This document shows positions 1 to 8,253 of a stretch of 34,579 nt of DNA, one piece after another. The translations under genes and the position numbers were made by a program. Under the pieces are notes generated by a model. That model saw only the letters and a program-made list of their open reading frames with translations, was not told the DNA's origin and did not search any database. Each line of letters starts with the position of its first letter. The first letter of the stretch is position 1. This stretch comes from a virus, in IMG/VR virus record IMGVR_UViG_3300042478_002169, positions 1 to 34,579 of that record; one strand, given 5' to 3'.

Positions 1-905
1 CTGGTCCCTGAAGATCCTGGAGTTCCATTAGCTCCAGAAGATCCGCTAGTTCCATTTTTACCAGAAGATCCACTAGTTCCAGATGAACCAGAAGTTCCCG
101 AAGATCCACTGGTCCCCGAAGATCCTGGAGTTCCATTAGCTCCAGAAGATCCACTGGTCCCCGAAGATCCTGGAGTTCCATTAGCTCCAGAAGATCCACT
201 GGTCCCTGAAGATCCTGGAGTTCCATTAGCTCCAGAAGATCCGCTAGTTCCATTTTTACCAGAAGATCCACTAGTTCCAGATGAACCAGAAGTTCCCGAA
301 GATCCACTGGTCCCCGAAGATCCTGAAGTTCCATTAGCTCCAGAAGATCCACTGGTCCCCGAAGATCCTGGAGTTCCATTAGCTCCAGAAGATCCACTGG
401 TCCCCGAAGATCCTGGAGTTCCATTAGCTCCAGAAGATCCGCTAGTTCCATTTTTACCAGAAGATCCACTAGTTCCAGATGAACCAAAAGTTCCCGAAGA
501 TCCACTGGTCCCTGAAGATCCTGGAGTTCCATTAGCTCCAGAAGATCCACTAGTTCCAGATGAACCAGAAGTTCCCGAAGATCCACTGGTCCCCGAAGAT
601 CCTGGAGTTCCATTAGCTCCAGAAGATCCACTGGTCCCTGAAGATCCTGGAGTTCCATTAGCTCCAGAAGATCCGCTAGTTCCATTTTTACCAGAAGATC
701 CACTAGTTCCAGATGAACCAGAAGTTCCCGAAGATCCGCTTGTTCCTGAAGAACCACTGGTTCCACTTGAACCACTTGTTCCTGAAGACCCACTGGTCCC
801 CGAAGATCCTGAAGTTCCATTAATTCCAGAAGATCCGCTAGTTCCATTAGCTCCAGAAGATCCTGAAGTTCCATTAGCTCCAGAAGATCCGCTAGTTCCT
901 GCTAC
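1..905 (-). repeat. Collagen-like Gly-X-Y coding repeat with 198-base higher-order units
   Basis: The DNA is built from 9-base Gly-X-Y-type modules grouped into a recurring 45-base block (15 codons, reading GSSGANGTPGSSGTS). Larger nearly identical units start at 1, 199 and 397, giving a 198-base (66-codon) period, and a related unit starts at 631. Copies differ by only occasional single bases such as ccctg versus ccccg. All unit lengths are multiples of nine, so gain or loss of units keeps both reading frame and Gly register. Confidence 0.9.
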
Positions 906-3900
906 ACCTTCATTTCTAGCGATTATTATTCTACTTGCAGGATAATTAGCTTGACTATTTATATTTTGTGAAGTTGAATCATTATGCAAAGCGTATATTT
1001 CTACGTAATCATTATTATTCAAAACCAGAACAGAAGAAAAATGAGTTACTGGATAATCATTGTTTGCTGGTATACTAGAATAAGAATATCTTCCCTGAGA
1101 AGAAGACACGTTACCATTTTTTACTATGAATACAGATCTAGACGTACCAGAAGTTCCACCGCTTGCCCAGCCTATATATCCATCAACAGTAATAACAATT
1201 GAATCTCCAGAAGTATTTGTGAATCTATCAGTTCCATTGAAAGTTAAACCAATTGATCCTTGAGTATTTGCAGTATCCGCTGTAGACCAAATTACTTTTG
1301 TATTTGAAGAAGATGATACGCTTTGAGTAGAATTGTTATAATAAGCTAAAGTAGAAGAAATAACCGGATCACCACTAGTTCCGCTTGTTCCAGAAGTTCC
1401 ACTTTGAGGCTCAATCAAAACACCACGAAAAGTCAATACATTTGCAGTTGTAGTTGACAACGCAAATAAAACCGGCTTTGAAACTTCTCCAAAGTTACTT
1501 GGTTCTGTAGTTGTTACCGTTCCAGCAGTAGTTTCTGATAAAAAGTATATTTCACCAGCAGTCAAACCTGACAAACCACTTATTAATCCATCTACTACCA
1601 CTTTAAAAGTATTTGCAGTTACCGACTTAACAACACCCAATACTTCTGCATTTGCGGCGCTATCTGCTTGCGCCAAATAAAAATCTGAACCATCATATCT
1701 TATGACATTTCCAACAGCAAAAGTATGACCAACTTTTGTAAACTCTTCAATTAAAGAAGTGCCGCTCCCTGTATCTAATTGTTTTTTTACAATGTTATCT
1801 TCAACTACTAATTTATATAAATTTTCTGAAGTTGTTGTTGTTGGTAATTCAGTAAATACTAAATTATTACTACCGCTATAATATAACGTACCTGTTGTTA
1901 AACTATCTGAATCAGAGAATTTTGGTATATATCCACTAACACCTAGACCATCAATAACATATTTATTTGGAAAAACTCTATAGACTTCTGTTTGTATTTG
2001 ATTTTTTGTAAATCTTAGAATATCAGAAAAATCAGAGTAGCTTCCATCTTGATAAGAAGCTCTAACTTTTACATCATAGTTTTTATCTGGTTTTATTGGA
2101 AATTGAATTGACGGTTCAAATTGAGAAAATACAAAATCAGAAGAACCTGTTATTCTCGACGCTAATAAAATACCTGTTTCATTTGAAACCTGACTAACAT
2201 TAGGTTTAACATGAGAAATTATTAATTGATCATTGACTTGAAAACCTAGAGCATTATTATCTCTAAAATTTGTTACATCCAACGTAAACCAACCACCTTC
2301 ATTCGTGTCACTACCAACAGTTACCATTCGATAAACACTAATATCATTTTTCTTCGAAATTTTAATTATACTAGCAAGACTTGACAACCAAGTTGCAACA
2401 CTAAATCCATTGTCGTCTGTAGCGTCAAGATAAATCTCACTAACGCTATTAGAAGATAAAAATAAATCAGAACTTAAATTACCAAGCCCAGGATCAACAG
2501 AAGGGTTAACTTGCCCTAAATAAGTAAACTCTAAATCAGGAATTAAATTAGAAAACTTGCGATCTCCTGAATACGTGCCTGTATAAATACTTCCTGTATA
2601 CAATCCACCACTTGGTAATATAAAAAAATCACTAGCGCTATCGTTGTAACCATACACAAAATACACTTCAGGAGTGGTTATTGCTCCAGATGGAATTCGA
2701 ACTTCTGTTACGTATTTTAATTTTTTATTTTGAGGATATATATCAAGAGGCAAAGAATAATAATTATCAATAAACAAAGTATGATCTTGCCATTTAACAC
2801 CTGAAGTTCCAAATTTATCAAAAATAGGAGTTGTTCCAGAATAATAAATAGAAACATCTTCACTTTTTACTGTTCCAGTACCAGTACCAAATACTATTGA
2901 ACTTATTGATTCTGTTTTTGGATTATTGCATGTAAATACATAACTAGAATTATCTGCGTCTCCATCTTCATAAACATACGCTTCAAAAGATAATGGATTA
3001 TCAGATCTAATAGCATTCCATTTTGCTATAGCTTGTATATCTAAACTTTTATCAAAAACATTTTGCGTACAATTTATATAACCAGTTATATTATCTATAG
3101 AAAATGGAACTTGTTTAGTATTATAAAAAGAAGCTTTAATTCCAGAACTTAAAAAATAATTTCCATTACCTAAATAATCGTTTGGAATAACTACTAAATT
3201 AAAAGGCAAAGATACATCAGATCCGTTTCCATTTAATACTGGAACTTTTATTTCAAAAAGTTGTTTAAATCTAAAATCCTCGTAATCAAAATTTACGGAA
3301 TAATATCCACTAACCAGTTCGGAGAAAGTACCATCAACTGTATCTGGAACAACAGTATTTTCAATAACAGCAAAAACATCAAGACTTTTTAAATTTTCAA
3401 AATTAGGAGAAAAAGGAGTAATAGATACAGGATTTTTATTATCTATTATTACATCTGTAATCTCAGCTTTTGGATATGTTAAAAGCGCGCGAAAAACGTC
3501 GGTATTTCCAGCTAAATCAAAAGTATTAAAATCTAAAAAAAACGTTCTTGTGTTATTTAACCCCGAAAAACCAGTAAAAGAAATTATTGAATCAGCAAGA
3601 TCTAGACTGTTAAAACTAAGAAAAGTTTGATTTGTGTTTGAAATTAAGTTGCGTATTAATTGTCTAGTATTTCCAGTTGTGTATAAATCTACCGTTATGC
3701 CTGAGAATGATTCTGAATCAATTTGCCCACCTTGTATTACAGTTAAAGATTCTGGATCTTTTACAGACAACTCAAAATTCAAAGTTGATTGATTTATCTT
3801 TCCAGAAACGAATTTAGATTCTACATCTAAACCAAAAAGACTTGGATCGGCTGTAAAATCTAAAGACGAAAAAGCATTTAAGTTACTAATCGATAAATTC

Positions 3901-3953
3901 TCTATTGAAAATTTACTAAAACTAGTAGTTGTTGATCCAGTAATTATTGGCAT
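1..3953 (-). CDS. Giant tail fibre with collagen-like repeats (C-terminus off left edge)
   Basis: The reverse frame from the ATG at 3953 is open to the left edge (about 1317 codons, no stop seen), so the C-terminus is missing. The first ~840 residues are Ser/Thr/Asn-rich beta-type sequence without a motif I can name. A short run of Gly-Thr-Ser triplets follows near residue 850, then a ~150-residue globular stretch. From about residue 1016 onward almost every third residue is Gly (GTS, GSS, GAN, GTP, GKN triplets), a collagen-like Gly-X-Y region as found in many phage fibres, where it forms a trimeric stalk. It lies 8 bases downstream of the gpJ-like tip gene, the usual place for a side or central fibre. 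The receptor-binding tip would normally follow the stalk, outside this window. The fibre role is inferred from composition and position. Confidence 0.8.
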   Translation of the reverse strand, partial: MPIITGSTTTSFSKFSIENLSISNLNAFSSLDFTADPSLFGLDVESKFVSGKINQSTLNFELSVKDPESLTVIQGGQIDSESFSGITVDLYTTGNTRQLIRNLISNTNQTFLSFNSLDLADSIISFTGFSGLNNTRTFFLDFNTFDLAGNTDVFRALLTYPKAEITDVIIDNKNPVSITPFSPNFENLKSLDVFAVIENTVVPDTVDGTFSELVSGYYSVNFDYEDFRFKQLFEIKVPVLNGNGSDVSLPFNLVVIPNDYLGNGNYFLSSGIKASFYNTKQVPFSIDNITGYINCTQNVFDKSLDIQAIAKWNAIRSDNPLSFEAYVYEDGDADNSSYVFTCNNPKTESISSIVFGTGTGTVKSEDVSIYYSGTTPIFDKFGTSGVKWQDHTLFIDNYYSLPLDIYPQNKKLKYVTEVRIPSGAITTPEVYFVYGYNDSASDFFILPSGGLYTGSIYTGTYSGDRKFSNLIPDLEFTYLGQVNPSVDPGLGNLSSDLFLSSNSVSEIYLDATDDNGFSVATWLSSLASIIKISKKNDISVYRMVTVGSDTNEGGWFTLDVTNFRDNNALGFQVNDQLIISHVKPNVSQVSNETGILLASRITGSSDFVFSQFEPSIQFPIKPDKNYDVKVRASYQDGSYSDFSDILRFTKNQIQTEVYRVFPNKYVIDGLGVSGYIPKFSDSDSLTTGTLYYSGSNNLVFTELPTTTTSENLYKLVVEDNIVKKQLDTGSGTSLIEEFTKVGHTFAVGNVIRYDGSDFYLAQADSAANAEVLGVVKSVTANTFKVVVDGLISGLSGLTAGEIYFLSETTAGTVTTTEPSNFGEVSKPVLFALSTTTANVLTFRGVLIEPQSGTSGTSGTSGDPVISSTLAYYNNSTQSVSSSSNTKVIWSTADTANTQGSIGLTFNGTDRFTNTSGDSIVITVDGYIGWASGGTSGTSRSVFIVKNGNVSSSQGRYSYSSIPANNDYPVTHFSSVLVLNNNDYVEIYALHNDSTSQNINSQANYPASRIIIARNEGVAGTSGSSGANGTSGSSGANGTSGSSGINGTSGSSGTSGSSGTSGSSGTSGSSGTSGSSGTSGSSGTSGSSGKNGTSGSSGANGTPGSSGTSGSSGANGTPGSSGTSGSSGTSGSSGTSGSSGANGTPGSSGTSGSSGTFGSSGTSGSSGKNGTSGSSGANGTPGSSGTSGSSGANGTPGSSGTSGSSGANGTSGSSGTSGSSGTSGSSGTSGSSGKNGTSGSSGANGTPGSSGTSGSSGANGTPGSSGTSGSSGANGTPGSSGTSGSSGTSGSSGTSGSSGKNGTSGSSGANGTPGSSGT

Positions 3954-3961
3954 ATATAATA

Positions 3962-6900
3962 TTACACTTCAATAATCTTGTTATTTACATCAAAAAGATA
4001 AATTCTTATTCCTGAAACCGCTGAAACTATTTTATTATTTGTTGAGAATTTACCTAAAAATATACGCTTATCTGATATATTGGAATCTTGAATTTTAAAT
4101 TTTAAAGACTGATTTCGTAAAACGACTTTAAACAATAAACCGCCCTTTTTATTAAACACTTCTTGGATATATCCATAATATTTTTTTTCAGCAGTCGTTC
4201 CGTTTTGTCTTTTATCATCTATAAAATTAAAAATATTTGATATTTTTAAATTCAACACATAATAATCTCGCTGCGGACTAGAACTATAAACCAAAGACGA
4301 TTGTTGTTCATTAAAATTAAAATCAACAGTTAAACCATTTATTTCATTTAAAGAATAAGGTGCTATTTCATAATAAGACGAATTCATTCCTGACAGATCT
4401 ACTTCTTTTAATGAATCTGAATCTGCAAAAGAAATTGTATTGTCAACAAATGTAAAGTTTTTTTCAAAACTTCCTTTACTCAGAGATTCATATTTCGCCT
4501 TATCGTGTTTTATACAAAAAAAACTATATTCATTATTACTTGTTTCTGAAATGCTTACAACTTTATATAAATTAGGACCAAGGTTGCTTTTAGAATTTTC
4601 AATTATAAAAGGAGTAGAAGACAAAATTTTAGTAAAATTATAAAATTCATATGTTTCATCAAAATAAATTCTATTTGTATCGTTTTCTATTCTGTTTATT
4701 CTTAATTTAATTACATCTCCCAAGTTTAAATCATCAATATCTTGATCACTAACAGATTTTTGCTCATTCAAAGACGAGATGGTTTTCTTTTGCACATCGG
4801 CTAGAAATTTAATAATTTCACCAGTCGATGTTAAATTTATTTTTCTATCCACAGTTATATACTTATCGTTATAATTGATGGAAGTTACCCTTCCTTGTAA
4901 AACAGAATTGTTTTTAAATTCATCTTCTATTTGAATAACATCACTAGGTTTTAAAATCAAACCTTGTAAATCTGTTGTAAAATTCACTGTTTGATTTTCA
5001 AAACGATTTGTAGCCAATAACCATTCACCTATTCTTCTTGCTTGATGCCTTGATGTTATACCAAAACCTAAAATTTCTTTTGTTACTATTCCATAATTAT
5101 TAACCATCAAAGAATCTTCTACTATTTCTACTTGTTGATCGTAATTTAAATATTTATCTCTAAACATTACTTTTGCCACAGAATAATTACCGTCTATACT
5201 AGCGCTGGAGTAAGAAAACAAACCATCTTTTACATTAGAATTATTAAATAAATAAGAAACAGGTTTTTCTACATCTATCGTTGATGTTATAAAGTTATTT
5301 TTATAATAAGTAAGACCCCTAAAAACAGAAGCTATATCATTAATAACTTTTAAAAACTCAGTTTCATTATCTATTAATATATTACAAGAAAATCTTTTTT
5401 CTAATTTGTCTCTATAGTTTAATGTTTTAGGCAAACAAAATCCTTTTACATTATCATATTCCAATATTTCTTTTGAAAAGCACGGTCTATTGACAAACTG
5501 TTTTGGAAAAACAGCTTTTACATTATTTGTTAAATTATAATCCAACCAATATAAGATACTATTTTTTGCACCTGACTGTGTATTTTTAATAGATTTATCT
5601 ATTTTATTAGTCAATGTATCATTTGAACTTTCTAACGAACTAATACCAACCGAGCTTTTAATAAATTCATTTAAAAAACTAACGGTTTCTGATTTTTCAA
5701 AAAACTTTCTAGGACCAAAATCATTCATTAATTTTATTCTAAAAAAACCTCCGCTACCTGAACTTACATTTGTTATCACTTTATTTCCACCGCTGTCTTT
5801 ACTCAAATTAACTTCATCAACTGAAACTATTATTTTTTTAAAATTTTCATCAATAGATTCAGTATCATTAGAAAGATTATAAAGAAAAATTATTGAATTA
5901 TGAAGGCCACCATTTAAATTTGCATTTGTGCTATCGTTTATAGATGGATATTTTTTTCTAAACTGCTCTAATGTGTCAGCAGAAGAGCTTTTAGCTATTA
6001 ATATTGTGTTTGCATCGTATATTACAAAAGAGTCTTGCGAATAAAGAGACGGAGTATTGATCGGAACCAACTCGTCACAATATTTTGATATTTTATACAA
6101 CTCCCATTTATTTAAGTCTTTATCTGAAATATTTCCCGCCGAAACGCCATATCTGGAATTCGTGCATATATCATTTAAAATCCAAGCAGGATTATCTGTC
6201 CATCTTAAAAAATTGTCAAAATTACCATCCCAATTTCCATCATATTCACCAATTTCTGAATCATAATTTTTTGGGACTTTTATTTTCAAAAGTTTTAAAT
6301 CAAACGATCTTTGAGGATCACTATTAAAATGATTAGAGCTAACTGAAGATCTAACAATAGAAGAAAATGGATAAGAAAAAGATCCTTTATTTATGATTCT
6401 TTCTATAATAGAAGAAACACTGATTTCTTTAAAAACGTCTCCGCTTTCCGGCGATACTTTTTGAGTTAAAGCGAATATTTTTACATAATAAACGTTTCTA
6501 TTTACAGTGTCTAAATTTAAATTTATTGGAATATTAAAAACATAATTACCTTTTGATATACCAGTTAAAACAAAAACTGCGGCAAAAGTATTTGGACTGT
6601 TATCTTCTTCTATTAAAATTCCCATAGAAATACTACCAGTAACAGTACTACCTCCACTAGTATTAAACAAAGAATCTGCTTTAAAGTGAATAGACAACTG
6701 ATCGCAATATTTATTTACAATTTTATGAATAAAAACTTGAGTCTTGTCAGAAGCGTTTCTAAGGGTGTTTATGATATGTAAAGATTTACCAGCGGGTGAA
6801 CTGTCAGGGGTATCACCTGATATTTTTGGTTGTGATAAATAATATTTATCATAAACCATAGAAGTTACATTGTTTACCATTTGCGCAGCAAAGAAACCCC

Positions 6901-7330
6901 TTTGTTGTATATTTATACCCATCGCTGCTTCAAAATCAACTTGATTTAAATAAATTTTCTTATTATAACGATGAACTGTTGAGGCGTATTGATTTTTATA
7001 ATAATTAAACTCTTCGCCATAAGAGATATCAAAACCCTGTGTAACAAAGTTTAATTTATTTAACCTATCATCAATTAATGGAACATCATTAAAATAAACA
7101 CCTTTTCCTAAAACTAAACTTTCTACCGTAGCAGTATTTGAGTCTGTAATATATTTTAGTAAGTTTCCTTCTTTATCAACAAGACCTTCTATAGAACCTT
7201 CACATATAACATCTAAATTCATCATTCTTTCATCAGATTCTAATTTGCCATCAGAACCAATAAATGAAAAAGATTTTTCTATAGAAACGGTATCTACACT
7301 ACGAACGAAAAATGGTAAAGGGTTAGGCAT
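3962..7330 (-). CDS. Tail tip / host specificity protein, lambda gpJ-like
   Basis: This is the central tip protein that caps the distal tail and holds the hub through which DNA passes. Clear gpJ signatures are seen: ICEGSIEGLV at residues 42-51 (lambda ISEGPIEGLV), the NWDG...RWTDNPAW block at 366-383, KWELY...YCDELVP around 408-423, DIASVFRGLTYY at 665-676, DGLF at 702-705, and QARRIGEWLL at 763-772 in the region that precedes the hub domains. About 220 residues (424-643) separate two blocks that are nearly adjacent in lambda gpJ, so this looks like an insertion. A further stretch around residues 100-330 is also not lambda-like. The C-terminal ~300 residues are Asn/Ser-rich and unrecognised. 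No strong Shine-Dalgarno is visible upstream. The fibre gene follows after 8 bases. Confidence 0.93.
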   Translation of the reverse strand: MPNPLPFFVRSVDTVSIEKSFSFIGSDGKLESDERMMNLDVICEGSIEGLVDKEGNLLKYITDSNTATVESLVLGKGVYFNDVPLIDDRLNKLNFVTQGFDISYGEEFNYYKNQYASTVHRYNKKIYLNQVDFEAAMGINIQQRGFFAAQMVNNVTSMVYDKYYLSQPKISGDTPDSSPAGKSLHIINTLRNASDKTQVFIHKIVNKYCDQLSIHFKADSLFNTSGGSTVTGSISMGILIEEDNSPNTFAAVFVLTGISKGNYVFNIPINLNLDTVNRNVYYVKIFALTQKVSPESGDVFKEISVSSIIERIINKGSFSYPFSSIVRSSVSSNHFNSDPQRSFDLKLLKIKVPKNYDSEIGEYDGNWDGNFDNFLRWTDNPAWILNDICTNSRYGVSAGNISDKDLNKWELYKISKYCDELVPINTPSLYSQDSFVIYDANTILIAKSSSADTLEQFRKKYPSINDSTNANLNGGLHNSIIFLYNLSNDTESIDENFKKIIVSVDEVNLSKDSGGNKVITNVSSGSGGFFRIKLMNDFGPRKFFEKSETVSFLNEFIKSSVGISSLESSNDTLTNKIDKSIKNTQSGAKNSILYWLDYNLTNNVKAVFPKQFVNRPCFSKEILEYDNVKGFCLPKTLNYRDKLEKRFSCNILIDNETEFLKVINDIASVFRGLTYYKNNFITSTIDVEKPVSYLFNNSNVKDGLFSYSSASIDGNYSVAKVMFRDKYLNYDQQVEIVEDSLMVNNYGIVTKEILGFGITSRHQARRIGEWLLATNRFENQTVNFTTDLQGLILKPSDVIQIEDEFKNNSVLQGRVTSINYNDKYITVDRKINLTSTGEIIKFLADVQKKTISSLNEQKSVSDQDIDDLNLGDVIKLRINRIENDTNRIYFDETYEFYNFTKILSSTPFIIENSKSNLGPNLYKVVSISETSNNEYSFFCIKHDKAKYESLSKGSFEKNFTFVDNTISFADSDSLKEVDLSGMNSSYYEIAPYSLNEINGLTVDFNFNEQQSSLVYSSSPQRDYYVLNLKISNIFNFIDDKRQNGTTAEKKYYGYIQEVFNKKGGLLFKVVLRNQSLKFKIQDSNISDKRIFLGKFSTNNKIVSAVSGIRIYLFDVNNKIIEV

Positions 7331-7375
7331 TTAATTGTAATTTAAAAAGTTAGCTGTTTATTTTTAATTATCGGG

Positions 7376-7918
7376 TTAAGGCTGACCTAAACCGTCATAA
7401 AAGCCAGGCCAAGGTTCATCAGTATATGTATTATCAAATCTTGGTATTATTATTATATCATTTGAAATAACCAAGCTTCCAACTCTTAATCTTCCATATC
7501 CTAATGGAACTGGAGCATTTCTATTAAGAACGTTATTTATTCCTCCTAAAATACTTGAATTTGTTTTCACATCTTTTGGTACTTTAGGGCTTAAAATAAT
7601 AGATAAAACTATTGATAAAATCATCAGAATTATACCTGTTATTATAAGTGCCGTTCCGCCCCCTTGGATTATAGGAATAATTTCTACTTTATTTTCGTTT
7701 TCTAATATTCTACTTTTCAATAAATGAGGAGGCAAAATTTTTCCATTAACATAAACTATGAAATGAGTAACAAACTTTTGAAAATCAGAGAAGTATTTGT
7801 TTATTTTTTGATTATTAGCTTCTACAGCTTCAAAAATTTCATAAACAGAATCAACATTTAATCGCCAATTCTTACCTAATTTTTTTCCCAATATTCCATG
7901 TAAAGTTATGTCTATCAT
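7376..7918 (-). CDS. Tail assembly protein, lambda gpI-like
   Basis: This is a 180-residue homologue of the tail assembly protein that works with gpK, gpL and gpJ in building the tail tip. Residues 1-84 form a ubiquitin-like (beta-grasp) region ending at VEIIPIIQGGG. A strong hydrophobic segment follows at about 87-109. A conserved tail, NRNAPVPLGYGRLRVGS, lies at 132-148. This order (beta-grasp, hydrophobic segment, APVPLGYGRL-type tail) is that of the gpI family. The start codon overlaps the stop codon of the JAMM gene as ATGA (7915-7918), which implies translational coupling. The gene order L-K-I-J is exactly lambda's. Confidence 0.9.
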   Translation of the reverse strand: MIDITLHGILGKKLGKNWRLNVDSVYEIFEAVEANNQKINKYFSDFQKFVTHFIVYVNGKILPPHLLKSRILENENKVEIIPIIQGGGTALIITGIILMILSIVLSIILSPKVPKDVKTNSSILGGINNVLNRNAPVPLGYGRLRVGSLVISNDIIIIPRFDNTYTDEPWPGFYDGLGQP

Positions 7919-8253
7919 ATTGATTTATAATAAAATTCATTATTATTTACACTATAAACTATCATTTTTAAATAAAAGTATTGTTGATTTTTTAAATCCC
8001 AATCTGAAAACCCAATCAAATTACTATGCGCTGGATGACTATGAAATAAAACAACATCATCGTCAAAAATACATTCTTTTGGTGAAATTAAAAAATAATT
8101 AACAGGATCAGGATGCACATTGATACATTCAATAAATTCATCATAAACATTATTTTTTTTAATTAAAAAACCACATATCTCTGTAGTTGAATTTACAGAT
8201 TTTTGTTTTAAAATTTCTAACAATTCTTTTTTAACCTGGAAGTCTGTAATCAT
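7915..8253 (-). CDS. JAMM/Mov34 metalloprotease, N-terminal half of lambda gpK
   Basis: This 112-residue protein has the complete JAMM zinc-protease signature: Glu25, then His71-Ser-His73, ten residues, and Asp84 (HSHPAHSNLIGFSDWD). In lambda-type phages this domain is the N-terminal part of gpK, a tail tip assembly factor whose target is not firmly established. Lambda gpK also carries a C-terminal NlpC/P60 cell-wall hydrolase domain. It is absent here, and the protein ends soon after the JAMM core. The gene overlaps the end of the gpL-like gene by 23 bases and the start of the gpI-like gene by 4, so it is probably co-translated with both. Confidence 0.9.
   Translation of the reverse strand: MITDFQVKKELLEILKQKSVNSTTEICGFLIKKNNVYDEFIECINVHPDPVNYFLISPKECIFDDDVVLFHSHPAHSNLIGFSDWDLKNQQYFYLKMIVYSVNNNEFYYKSI

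Noticed and set aside
1-905. CRISPR-like or other non-coding direct repeat array
   Set aside because: The repeats are contiguous without unique spacers, keep a 9-base codon register and read as Gly-X-Y in an open frame that continues from the gene start at 3953.
984-1202. Short plus-strand open frame inside the fibre gene
   Set aside because: It lies wholly within the larger reverse-strand gene, has a composition unlike the real proteins and has no ribosome binding site; the same applies to the other short frames opposite the tape measure, gpJ-like and tube-like genes.
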